DNA of 64,000 nt from Lonicera japonica (Eukaryota > Streptophyta > Magnoliopsida > Dipsacales > Caprifoliaceae): NCBI GenBank assembly GCA_021464415.1, contig CM038467.1:20379511-20443510 (forward strand), in the 5' to 3' direction. Below the pieces are notes generated by a model that was not told the DNA's origin, did no database searches, and was given only the letters and a program-made list of their open reading frames with translations. Below are positions 24,997 to 34,886 of the stretch, piece by piece. Position numbers and translations under genes: made by a program. Numbering within the stretch: position 1 is the first letter of the stretch; each line of letters opens with the position of its first letter.

Positions 24997-25270
24997 TGTT
25001 AAAGGAGATTCCTCCCTATGCTTTTGTTCCCTTATTCCCCTCTCTATGCACTTTAACTTCTTTAATTATGTAGTGGTATTTATTATGTTTGTTCTTTAAA
25101 TTCCTTTAATTATGTAATTGTTCTCATTATGTTTGTTTTCTCTTTCTCTAATTTCCAGTATATATAGATGCTCATCAATTGTAAGAAGTAAAATCGTAAC
25201 AATGTAATCCGTTATGGAATTCTTGTTCATTAATATAATTTCTCTATTTCTTATGTTGTATAATTTATCA
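24997..25270 (+). repeat. 3' LTR of the small LTR element
   Basis: 274 bp, differing from the 5' LTR at four positions near 25191, 25194, 25211 and 25254. The TATATATAG at about 25158-25166 lies about 140 bp before the LRR start codon and could now drive that gene. Confidence 0.95.
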
Positions 25271-25305
25271 CTTTCAACATTTCTCTTTTCCCCGCTCTCT
25301 CTAAA

Positions 25306-26460
25306 ATGCAGCTGTTAACCATGTCTACCTTCCTCTTCCTTCTCCTCTCTCCCTTCCACACCGCCACCTCCCTCACCCCCTCCTCCGACATAACAGCCCT
25401 CCAATCATTCAAATCCTCAATCAAACCCACCACAATCCCACCCTACTCCTGCCTATCCTCCTGGAACTTCACCACCACCATCCACCCCTGCTCCCTTCCC
25501 CGCACCACCCACTTCACCTGTGGTCTAACTTGCACAAATTCCCGACTCACCCAACTCACCCTCGACCCCGCCGGCTACTTCGGCACCCTCTCTCCCGTCA
25601 TATCCAAACTCACCTACCTCACCCTCATTGATTTGTCCGACAACAACTTCTTCGGTCCCATCCCCTCTTCTCTTTCCTCCCTCCCCAATCTCCGTACCCT
25701 CATTCTCCGCTCCAACTCATTTTCCGGTTCAGTACCCTATTCCTTGACCGCCCTCAAATCTCTTGAGTCCCTCGATTTCTCTCAAAATTTGATTTCCGGG
25801 TCTTTGCCTAATTCCATGAATCAACTCTCTAGCTTGAGACGGCTCGACTTAAGTTTTAACAAACTCATCGGGTCGATCCCGAAACTGCCGGTTAATATAA
25901 TAGAGCTGGCATTGAAGGGGAATTCTCTATCTGGGTCTCTTTTCGAATCTTCATTTAGCGGGTTAACTCAGTTGGAAGTAGTCGAACTTAGTGAGAACTC
26001 GCTTACCGGAATACTGCAGCATTGGTTATTCCTCTTGCCGTCGATTCAGCAGATTGATTTGGCCAATAACAGCTTTACACGTGTCGAGATATGGAAGCCG
26101 TGGGATCTCAACAGTGGTCTAATGGCCATCGATCTTGGGTTTAATCAAATAGAAGGGAATTTACCTTTAAATTTATCTGATTACCCTGTTTTGACATCTT
26201 TAAATCTGCGTAGCAACAAGCTACGTGGGCCAATTCCATTGGAGTACGGGAACAAGGTGACGTTAAAGAGGTTGTACCTTGATGGGAATTTCTTGAACGG
26301 GTACCCGCCGATGGGATTGTTTTCCGGCGAATCTTCTGTTACCGGCAGCTTAGGGGACAACTGCTTACAGAGTTGCCCGGTTTCTTCGCAGCTTTGTTTG
26401 AAATCGCAGAAATCTACGTTGATTTGCCGACAAGCGTATCGTGGGAAACCGACGTCGTAG
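25306..26460 (+). CDS. Extracellular leucine-rich repeat protein (receptor-like, no kinase)
   Basis: A single exon encodes 384 residues. Residues 1 to about 23 form a signal peptide (hydrophobic FLFLLLSPF). Residues about 28-75 form an LRR N-terminal cap with cysteine pairs. About ten plant-type LRRs follow, with the LxxLxLxxNxxxGxIPxxL pattern (for example LTLIDLSDNNFFGPIPSSL). A C-terminal cysteine cap contains CLQSCPVSSQLC. There is no transmembrane segment or kinase, so the protein is probably secreted or apoplastic, like receptor-like-protein relatives and PGIP-type proteins; its ligand is unknown. A second in-frame ATG at 25321 is possible. The 5' half is strikingly C-rich and the 3' half is not. 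A retrotransposon LTR ends 35 bp before the start codon, so the native promoter lies on the far side of a 1.4-kb insertion. Confidence 0.88.
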   Translation: MQLLTMSTFLFLLLSPFHTATSLTPSSDITALQSFKSSIKPTTIPPYSCLSSWNFTTTIHPCSLPRTTHFTCGLTCTNSRLTQLTLDPAGYFGTLSPVISKLTYLTLIDLSDNNFFGPIPSSLSSLPNLRTLILRSNSFSGSVPYSLTALKSLESLDFSQNLISGSLPNSMNQLSSLRRLDLSFNKLIGSIPKLPVNIIELALKGNSLSGSLFESSFSGLTQLEVVELSENSLTGILQHWLFLLPSIQQIDLANNSFTRVEIWKPWDLNSGLMAIDLGFNQIEGNLPLNLSDYPVLTSLNLRSNKLRGPIPLEYGNKVTLKRLYLDGNFLNGYPPMGLFSGESSVTGSLGDNCLQSCPVSSQLCLKSQKSTLICRQAYRGKPTS

Positions 26461-26752
26461 TGTGTCAGTCGATGTTTTCAATTTTCAGATTATAATATTA
26501 TATTTATTTCTAGTGTATATTTTTTTTGGAATATTAAAAGATTCTACTTGAGTTTTAACTTTAATATGCTCATGAATACCAACGCCTTCGGCTTGCAACC
26601 CGCGTGACTTCCCAAATTCTCAAGTCAACCAAATTTCTGTGTTATATACATTTTTATTTTGTAGTTGAGATACTAAAATTTTGAAATAAAGTATTTTTTT
26701 TATAAGAATAATTAAAATATTAACTACTTAATGTTGTGGTTATAAATTAGGG
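26461..26752. other. 3' flank of the LRR gene
   Basis: AT-rich sequence, presumably containing the LRR 3' untranslated region. No other feature is seen. Confidence 0.4.
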
Positions 26753-27241
26753 GTTGATTTCCTCACTACATAATATATAAGTTAATAACAAGTTATTGAT
26801 TTAATGGTCAAACATTCGGTGGGCGGCAATTTATTAAGTTAGAGGTTAAAATTCGGTAATTTTTTGCCGAGAAATGTTAGTAAAATATTTTTAAAAATTG
26901 ATTCAGCCAAAGTTTATTAAATATCAAATCGGTGGAAGGTTACTAAATCGAATGTTGAAATTTGGCAATAACACACCGACTCAGTACTTAAATTTGGAGT
27001 GTCACCATATGAAGTTGGTTACTCCAATACATTATATACAAGTCAGTAGCAAATTGCTGACTTAAAGGTCAACATCGGTGGCAATTTATTGAGTAAGAGA
27101 ATAAAATTTGGTAATTTTTTGTCGAGATTAAATGTTAGTGAAATATTTTTAAAAATTAACTTAGTCAAAGTTTATCGAATGTAAAAATTCAGCAACAAAA
27201 CATTGACTTAGTACTAAAATTAAAAGTGTCACCATATAGGT
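26753..27241. repeat. Two-unit tandem duplication, non-coding
   Basis: Unit 1 (about 26753-27012) and unit 2 (about 27013-27241) share the same order of phrases: GGCAATTTATT, GGTAATTTTTTG, AAATATTTTTAAAAATT and AGTGTCACCATAT. They are diverged by many substitutions and small gaps. No open frame is conserved between them. Confidence 0.75.
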
Positions 27242-27537
27242 GCCATGATCCATAATTATTAAATTATGGTGTGTTAAGGATACATTAGTATTTTGGCAAC
27301 AAAATCGGGATTCCTATAATATCACCTAATTACTAACTACTTTTTTCTTGTAAACATAGTTTCATTGTTTGTACTTGCTTTTTTATTTATTCTTTATAAT
27401 TATGGTAAAATAAATTATGATTATAATTGGGATAAATTAGTTAAAATATTTCCGACCATTGTCCTATATTTTTTCTTAAATTTAAGGGAAAAAACTTTAA
27501 AAAATATGTTATATTTGGAAGGGAGAAATTCTACGAT

Positions 27538-27890
27538 AAGAATATCTCCAATGATATAATCAAAATAATAATTATAATTAATTTTAACAATATTAGTTAA
27601 AAATACTATCCAAATAGCATAATCAAATTTTAACAACATTTTCACCAATAACCAAATTTACTCCTTTTAGAGCATCTCAAATAGAATAACCAAAATTGAA
27701 TAATCAAAATAATTTTTAATTTTTCATTTAGTAAATTGTTAAGGTTAATAATGTAGGCCTTCTCGATGGCTATTTTATTCTCAATAGCCAAATTTGTAAA
27801 ATCCATTATGCCATTGGTGTAATGTTTTCAGTCAACATTGTTAAAATTGATTATAATTGTTGTTTTGATTATACCATTAGAGATACTCTT
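27538..27890. mobile_element. MITE with long inverted arms (interlocked, first)
   Basis: The left arm AAGAATATCTCCAATGATAT pairs with the inverted right arm AAGAGTATCTCTAATGGTAT, and pairing continues through ATAATCAAAA and AATTTTAACAA for about 55 bp. The right arm lies inside a second MITE (27668-28115), so the two sets of arms alternate rather than nest. Confidence 0.75.
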
Positions 27891-28115
27891 ATAATCAGAG
27901 TTAACAACTTTTTTCAATAACTAAAATAATTTAGATAATGTTTCCTTCACTTTTTAAAAAAAACAAAAACAAAATTCAAATTGATTAATTTATGGCCAAT
28001 CAATATAATGAACCTTATAAATTTGATAGTTTACATTATTATAACAATTTACTAAATGGATAGTAAAAAGTCATTATGATTATTCAATTTGGGTTATTCC
28101 ATTAGAGGTGCTCTA
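27668..28115. mobile_element. MITE with long inverted arms (interlocked, second)
   Basis: The left end TAGAGCATCTCAAATAGAAT pairs with the inverted right end TAGAGCACCTCTAATGGAAT, and pairing extends about 85 bp (TTTAGTAAATTGTTA against TAACAATTTACTAAA). It shares the GAGCATCTCC-type terminus with the first MITE, so they belong to one group. Confidence 0.75.
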
Positions 28116-28641
28116 AACTATGTTTTTATGGTGTTTGGGAAATTTTTATGGAGAAACACTATCTGATTTGTTTTGATATAGGAACAAATTTGAAGATTGA
28201 CCTTATATTGTTATGCCGCTTATTTTAAATAAAGAATCAATGTTTAACTTTTGCTATTTTTTAAGGATAGAGATTTTTTTTATATATATATAAGCAACCG
28301 GGTGAAACCTGAGAGCTTTAGAATAGTCACATTTCCAATCATTTGAGCAAAATGGATAAAATAATTTAGACATAATATAATAGGAAAGAATTAAACAAAT
28401 ATTTTTTGATTTTGTGAATAAAAAAATGAGATATTGAATTGATTATGATTACCGTAAGGTGTCAATGAAACTCTTATTGGACTGGTTATAACTGAGCAGA
28501 TCAATGTAGTATGGTTGGCAATCCTATCCCAAAGGTGGTCAAAAATAAGAAATGATTCAAAATTCAATCCCAAAAGGACAATTACTATCCTATAAATCAA
28601 GGAATTATCATATATAATTCATAACTTATAAGAATTATCCT
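28116..28641. other. Intergenic DNA before the large Tat element
   Basis: AT-rich with no supported feature. The last five bases, ATCCT (28637-28641), are the left copy of the element's target-site duplication. Confidence 0.5.
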
Positions 28642-29495
28642 TGATGGTGCAAATTATTAATTCAATTTATCCCTCTAACCTCGAGTGACACGTGACCGTC
28701 CACGTTAGCTATCGGACCTACTTCAGTACGAAGAGCTCGGATGTGCCCTGTTAAGACTTTGTAAGAAGGATAGAGACCCTTAAGAACTGGGTACCCGCTC
28801 AAAGGTCGATTACGTAAGACAAATTACGAGGACCGAGGTCCAGATCTCTCTCTTTCTAGCCCAACCACTATGCCAGAGTGGTTAAGAGAAGCATGGGCGA
28901 CTGCCACCGCTCTGCAGAGCGCGCAGAACTCCCCCACTTTCATTAAATGCACATCAACTGCATTTAATGCACCGAAATTCATGGAGAAGCAAGGTCAAGA
29001 TTGGTACCGATTAAAGCATGTCCCCAGACTTGCTCTGGGAGCTTTGGCCACACGTATCCTCTAGTCATATATATACAAGAAACATTTACTTCTCCCAATA
29101 ACCAAATTCCAACTAATAAAAACCAACAGTTTGGACAAGAGGATCAAGATACACTACCACAAGAGCAAGAGATAGACACAAGAGCTTCGTAGCCTAGCTC
29201 TTCAGGGCTTCTCTGTTAGAAAAACTAAACTGTGGGTGGCCTAGCTTTCTTCTTATTGTAATAGAGAAAATATAATAGCCAGAGAGACTTTTGTGAGTTT
29301 GTAACACTTGTTAAATTACTATCAATACAAGGCAAACCGAGCTCCTACCTCTATTCCACAGGAGAAGACTAACCCGTATCGTCATACGAGGCCAACCTCA
29401 TCTATAAATTATTGACTCTCTTAAATTTAGCACATTTACCATTCCAAACCTTTTGACTGTGTGGTCTAAAATAATCCCAGTTTTTAGCACCCACA
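28642..29495 (+). repeat. 5' LTR of the Tat element
   Basis: 854 bp. Landmarks shared with the 3' LTR include CGTCCACGTTAG, AAGAGCTCGG, GCCAGAGTGGTTA, TGCATTTAATGCAC and GACAAGAGGATCAAGATACA. Confidence 0.9.
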
Positions 29496-29575
29496 GTTTG
29501 GCACCGCCTGTGAAAAAGATAATTTCTTAAAGTTACATACCTCCTATAAAGCTACAAAAGCACCTAAAATCTACT

Positions 29576-30019
29576 ATGTCTTCTAGACAAACTCAACCAG
29601 ACCCTATACTGGCCCTACAATAGTGTCAAGCTGCTCTTCAAATCCGAATTGATAGACTCTTAGCCTAAAGAGAGAGTCCCCGAACCAGCTCGAGAAGCAG
29701 GTCGTTCTCAGCCTCCACGTTTGCTAATGTTCACCTAATCCCTCCAAGAGTTCCGGTCAGAGAAAGACTCGAAGACCGTGGTAGAGGATCTAGACCGAGC
29801 CGCAGCAGAATTGGCGAGCTCGAATCCTACCGTTCCAGCACTACTAGGGAGACCTCTTATGAGAAAATTTTGGCCTCGCTCCCTCCTCCACCAACAAGGC
29901 ACTCAGACGAAGCTTCGTGACATCGGAGCCCATTCAGAGAGAGCAACTCATGCAATATATAGAAAGAAAGAAATGAGCTCTCCAAGAAGCCAAAAAAAGG
30001 CACCTGAAAACAAAATCTC
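29576..30019 (+). pseudogene. gag remnant of the Tat element
   Basis: An ATG at 29576 starts a frame that reaches a stop after 15 codons and is followed by further stops before the protease region. Only about 450 bp separate it from the protease, far less than a normal gag, so most of gag has been deleted. No zinc knuckle is visible. Confidence 0.55.
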
Positions 30020-33000
30020 ATGATTAAAGGGGGCTCATACTACTCTGGGAACAACAATAGGTCCAAGAAGGCCTACATCAGAAAGGCCAATTCTTCGAGA
30101 TCGGAGGCAAAATGCATTAGCTTCAGACCTATCAAAATGATGAAGTATGATGCGAAGAAGCTCGTATTCACCGACAAAGATATGAGCGGTGTAGAATTCT
30201 CTCATGACGATCCTCTGATAGTAACAGCGATGGTGGGCAATCACAATGTCCACAGAATTCTTATTGACACAGGGGCCACTTTCAACCTCATGTATTACAG
30301 TGCTTTTAAGGCCATGGGCCTCACCACAGAGTACCTAACCCCTTCCTCCGTCATCCTGGTTAGTTTTTCAAAGGAAAAGACTAAGTCTCTAAGAATAATT
30401 AAGCCTACTGTAACCCTACGAACAACTTCAAAACAGATCACCACAGTTGCTGAATTCTTGATACTAGATAGAGCTTCCCATTATAACGTGATCCTCAGCA
30501 AGGGAACGCTCAATGAGATCAGGGTTGCCATTTCGACTTGTAGCCTGACCATGAGATTCCCTACATCCACAGAGTCGATGAGGTCAAAGAAAATCAGGTC
30601 GAAACTCCTAACTGCCAGTTTGAGATGCTAAAAGAAGTCAGAACTATAGACATCATAGTTATTGAGGTCGAAGTCACAGCTGAGAAAGAATTGATGGGGA
30701 CATGAGAGCTTAACGACACAGAGAAATGGGAGATCGACACTTTAGACCCAGGGATGAAGAAAAATAACTCAGTTGTGAACTAGTGGAAGATTTGGTTCTG
30801 GACCCCTCACAGTCCGATAGAATCTTAAAAATCAGTGATCCACTTTGCGCAGAGGTCAGAGAATAACTTTACCAATGCTTACGGGCTAACACGGATATCT
30901 TTGCATTTCCCACGATGACATGAAGGGACTGAACCCGAAGGTCATGGTGCACAGGCTCAACGCTGACCCCACTTTCAAACCCGTGAGAGAGAAGAAAAAA
31001 AATTTTGCTGCAAAAAAGAATTTGGCCTCCAAAGAAGAGGTCCTGAAGCTCCTACGAACTGGTTTCATTCGGGAGGTCCACTATCTGAAGTGGCTCTTCA
31101 ACATAGTGCTCGTGAAGAAGCACAGCGGGAAGTGGAGAATGTGCGTGGACTTCAAAGACCATAATAAGGCCTACCCGAAAGACAGTTTTTCGCTTTAAAA
31201 AATCGAATAGCTTGTAGACGCAATTACGGGCCACGAAATGCTGAGTTTCATGGATACTTACTCTGGCTACAATCAAGTCAAAATGGATCCAAAAGATGAA
31301 GATAATAACTCATTTATCAACAATAAATACATGTACTGTTACAAAGTTATGCCATTCGGCCTAAGAAACACATGAGCTACCTACCAAAGGGTGATGAGGC
31401 GTTGTTTAATGACCAAATAGGCAGAAATATGAAGATTTATATTAATGACATTTTGGTTAAAAAGCCTTAAAGCCACGAACCATGTGGACGACCTCAACGA
31501 AGCCTTTGTCATACTCAAACAGAACGACATTTCCCTTAACCAGCCAAGTGTGCTTTTGGAGTTAAAGGAAAAAAATTCTTAGGTTTTATGGTCACTCAAA
31601 GGGGAATTGAAGCTAATTTAGAGAAGATTCAAGCACTTATTGATATAAGACCTCCATCAAAACTGAAATAAATCCAAAGTCTGGCAAGAAGAGTGGCAGC
31701 CTTCAACAGGTTCATTTTTAGAGCAACCAACAAGTGCCACCCTTTTTTCAAAACTCTGAGAAAAGCTTTCGAGTGGACTGAAGAATGCGAGATGGCTTTT
31801 CAGCAGTTCAAACAATACCTCGAAGCTCATCCCTCCTTAGCTCACCAAGAAGGAGGAAATTCTGAGTTTGTACTTGGCAGTATCACGAACATCAGTTAGT
31901 TCAGCACCGATAAGGAACAGTGAAGGAGTTCAACTACCAGTATAACACACGAGCAGAGCTCTGCATGCTACCGAAATAAACTACCTGAGGTTAGAAAAGT
32001 TGGCCTATATCCTGCTTATCATATCTCAAAATTTGAGACCTTACTTTCAGGCTCACACTATAGATGTGCTAACATATCAGCCATTGCGAAGAATTCTCAA
32101 CAAGCCGGAGCAATCATGTCGTTTAGCCATATGGGTTGTTGAACTCAGGTAGTTCGTGATTAACTACTGGCCTCGAACCTCGATCAAGGGTCAAGCAGTG
32201 GTAGACTTCATAGCCAAATTCACTTACATAGAAGAACATATTGACGAGCCGCCAGAGCTAGTGCCGCTCCCAGACCCAAACACCTCGACCCTACCACCTC
32301 AATGAACATGTTTCCAGGGATACCCATATAGGTCTTGCACACTGATATAGTTTCTAATCTGCAAGGTTTTGGAGTCGATTTGGTGCTGATAACTCCTGAG
32401 GCTAACACCCTGGAGATAGCACTGAAGTTCATGTTCAAGGCCTCTAACAATGAGGCTAAGTATAGGGCCATTATTTCGGGCCTGAAAATAGTCGGTGATC
32501 TGGTAGTAAAGCACATGGTGGTCTATAAAGACTTCGCGATAGTAGTCGGCCAGATACTTGGTCACAATGTGGCAAAAGAAGATCGCATGGCTACCTACTT
32601 GATAAAAGCTAGAGTGGCAGTTCAGAGATACTCTAACTTAATCTTCATCAAGGTCCCACAAGCTCAAAACAACAAGGCAGATTGCCTGGCCAAACTTGTC
32701 ACGACTTCAGACTTACCAAGTGGGATTCACGTTGAATATTTGAAAACAAAAGCCATAGATGAACCCTTGGAGTTGGACACAGCTCCGGTGCATGTTTGCA
32801 AATGCTGGATTGATACAATTTTAAATCATCTCACTGACGAAATTCTCCCTGAAGATGGAAAGATGGCCAAAAGAATAAAATACATGTCCAACAGATATGT
32901 GGTCATTGAAGCAGTACTGTACAAGAGCGGATACGTCTTCCCTTTTTTGCTCTGCCGACATGCACCAAGCCTAAGCAACCTTGCTAGAGATTCATGAGGG

Positions 33001-34038
33001 TCTATGTGGAGGGCATCCAACAGCTCTCTCACTAGCACTCAAAATTGGCAGACAAGACTATTTCTGGCCCACTATCCTACAAGATGCAAAGGAACTGGTA
33101 AAGAAATGTGACAAGTGTCAACGATTTGCCAACATCCAACAGTTTCCAGCAAAGCTTATGACCCCAGTTAGCAGCCTTTGGCCTTTCTCTCAATGGAGCA
33201 TGGACATAGTGGGGCTTTTTTCGTTGGGCAAATGGCAGACCAAGTTCGCAGTTATGGCCATCGATTATTTCACCAAATAGGTTGAGGCCGAAGCACTGAC
33301 AACGATCACTACCATGATGATTCAGAATTTCGTGCAAAGGAGTATCATATGTCGTTTTGGTATCCCAAATGTGCTGATCACTGATAATGAAAAGCAGTTT
33401 GATTGTGACCTCTTTAGAGACTTTTGTGAAGGACATGGAATCAAAAACCACTACAGCTCGCCTGTCCACCCTCGTGCCAATGGCCAGGCAAAGGTCACCA
33501 ACAGAACCTTACTAAGCTCGTTGAAGAAGAGACTCGATGATGCCAAGAGAAACTGGTTCGAAGAGCTTTTCTCAGTACTATGGGCTTATAGGATCACCAT
33601 CAAAGGTCCAACGGGCAAAGCCCCTTTCTCCCTGACCTATGAAAATGAAGCAGTCATTTCAGTGGAAATGGGAGTCCCGACGTACAAAATCAACCATCAC
33701 GACCCAACTCGTAATAATGAAGACTTGCTGGCTAACCTAGATTTTTTTGAAAAAAAGAGAGAGCGGGCTCGAATTAAGGAAGAGGCTTATAAAAGAATTA
33801 TGGTTAAAAGTTACAAAAAATGGTCATACATCGAGGCCTGAATGTTAGCGACTTGGTGCTCCGAAAAGTCACATTGGCAACAAAATTTTTTGAATACGGC
33901 AAGTTCTCTACCAAGTTAGAGGGCCCTTATGTGATCACCAAAGTCAGCAGACCTGACACTTGTTATTTATGGACCGTGGACGACATAGAGCTTATGAGAC
34001 CATGGAACATAGAGCACCTTAAGAAATACTATCCTTGA
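30020..34038 (+). pseudogene. pol remnant (PR-RT-RH-INT) of the Tat element
   Basis: The protease frame (30020-30631) shows the aspartic motif LIDTGAT at residues 81-87. The reverse-transcriptase region (30920-31900) has FIREVHY and WRMCVDFKDHNKAYPKDS, then several stops. Its active-site box reads YIND (31438-31449) where YxDD is expected. RNase H (32335-32730) has ASNNEAKYRAIISGLK. Integrase (32981-33841) has the HHCC finger (HEGLCGGH, CDKCQ) and catalytic aspartates in SMDIVG and ITDNEKQF. The GQAEVTN glutamate position reads GQAKVTN. An in-frame stop follows IDYFTK near 33280. A C-terminal tail (33820-34038) ends the polyprotein without a chromodomain. Confidence 0.9.
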
Positions 34039-34144
34039 GTTAGAACATATTATATTTTTTCTAATAGTCGCATCCAGAGGAATGTATATAAAATGTTTTG
34101 TTTGATACTTCATTACTTGTAACTTACACTTTGTAATGTAAAAA

Positions 34145-34462
34145 AAAAACTCTCACAAAGAAGTCAGTTTAGTAAGTGTTCAGCTCGCAAGAAGCACACT
34201 TGCACTCTGTAAAAAAACCTTTCACAAAAAGCTCAGTTTAGTAAGTGTTCAGCTCGCAAAAAGCACACTTGCACTCTGTTAAAAAATCTCTCATAAAGAG
34301 GTCAGTTGAGTAAGTACTCAGCTCACAATAAGCACACTTGCACTATATAAAAAAATCTCTCACAAAGATGTCAGTTTAGTAAGTGCTTAACTCGCAAAAA
34401 ATACATTTACACTCTGTAAAAACCTCTCATAAATAGGTTAGTTTAGTAAGTCTTCAGTTAAA
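34145..34462 (+). repeat. 69-bp tandem repeat array in the Tat element's 3' region
   Basis: Four to five copies of a 69-bp unit contain CAGTTTAGTAAGTGTTCAGCTC and GCACACTTGCACTCTGTA. The CAGTTT anchor recurs at 34165, 34234, 34303, 34372 and (as TAGTTT) 34439. The last copy is the most diverged. Arrays of this sort just downstream of pol are known in Tat-lineage elements and can seed satellites. Confidence 0.88.
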
Positions 34463-34886
34463 AAATTTGTCAAAATTTGCCTAAATCAAAAGGGAGCATA
34501 ATTATACTCAAGACTTGGATAAAAAGAACAATTTTTTCTTTTCCATAACAAAGACCTCGAAAAGATTACTATCACCATACATGTCATTCACCTCTTATGA
34601 ATTTCTTAAAAGACCTCCCTTGAGGCACGCTATTTATTTTGCTTAGTTTTGTTTGACTTTCTTTACGTTGTGGGGGCATTAGAGTATCTATAGAGCTCAT
34701 TGTTACATCTCACAAAACAACTTATACAAAAGTAAAAACAAGAATTAAAGTAAAGTAAAGCAAGCAAAAGGCAATTCAAGGCATAAATAATTATGTTCAT
34801 TAATATGAAGGATAGTTACATGGGCCCTAGATTTCTATACAAAAGGAAGAAGCCTATAAAAACTATTATTCAGCTCCATCGTCAGC
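34463..34886. other. Tat interior spacer
   Basis: Non-coding sequence between the 69-bp array and the antisense region. A GTGGGGGCATTAGAG motif at about 34669-34683 resembles the downstream-of-pol boundary seen in related elements. Confidence 0.35.

Larger units (their letters stand above)
23837..25270 (+). mobile_element. Small non-autonomous LTR retrotransposon (Ty1-copia-like PBS)
   Basis: This is a complete 1,434-bp element. It has 274-bp LTRs starting TGTTAAAGG and ending TTTATCA, and a 5-bp target duplication CTTTC (23832-23836 and 25271-25275). A primer-binding site TGGTATCAGAGC complementary to initiator-Met tRNA directly follows the 5' LTR, and a G-rich polypurine tract ACGGGGGG directly precedes the 3' LTR. 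The 886-bp interior encodes no gag, protease, integrase or reverse transcriptase. The LTRs differ at only four positions by my alignment (about 1.5%, all transitions), so the insertion is recent. It must have been mobilised in trans. Confidence 0.95.

Noticed and set aside
28868..28910. tRNA-like GCCAGAGTGGTTAAGAG in the Tat LTR
   Set aside because: No cloverleaf, anticodon arm or B box follows, and a variant occurs in the 3' LTR; it is LTR sequence.
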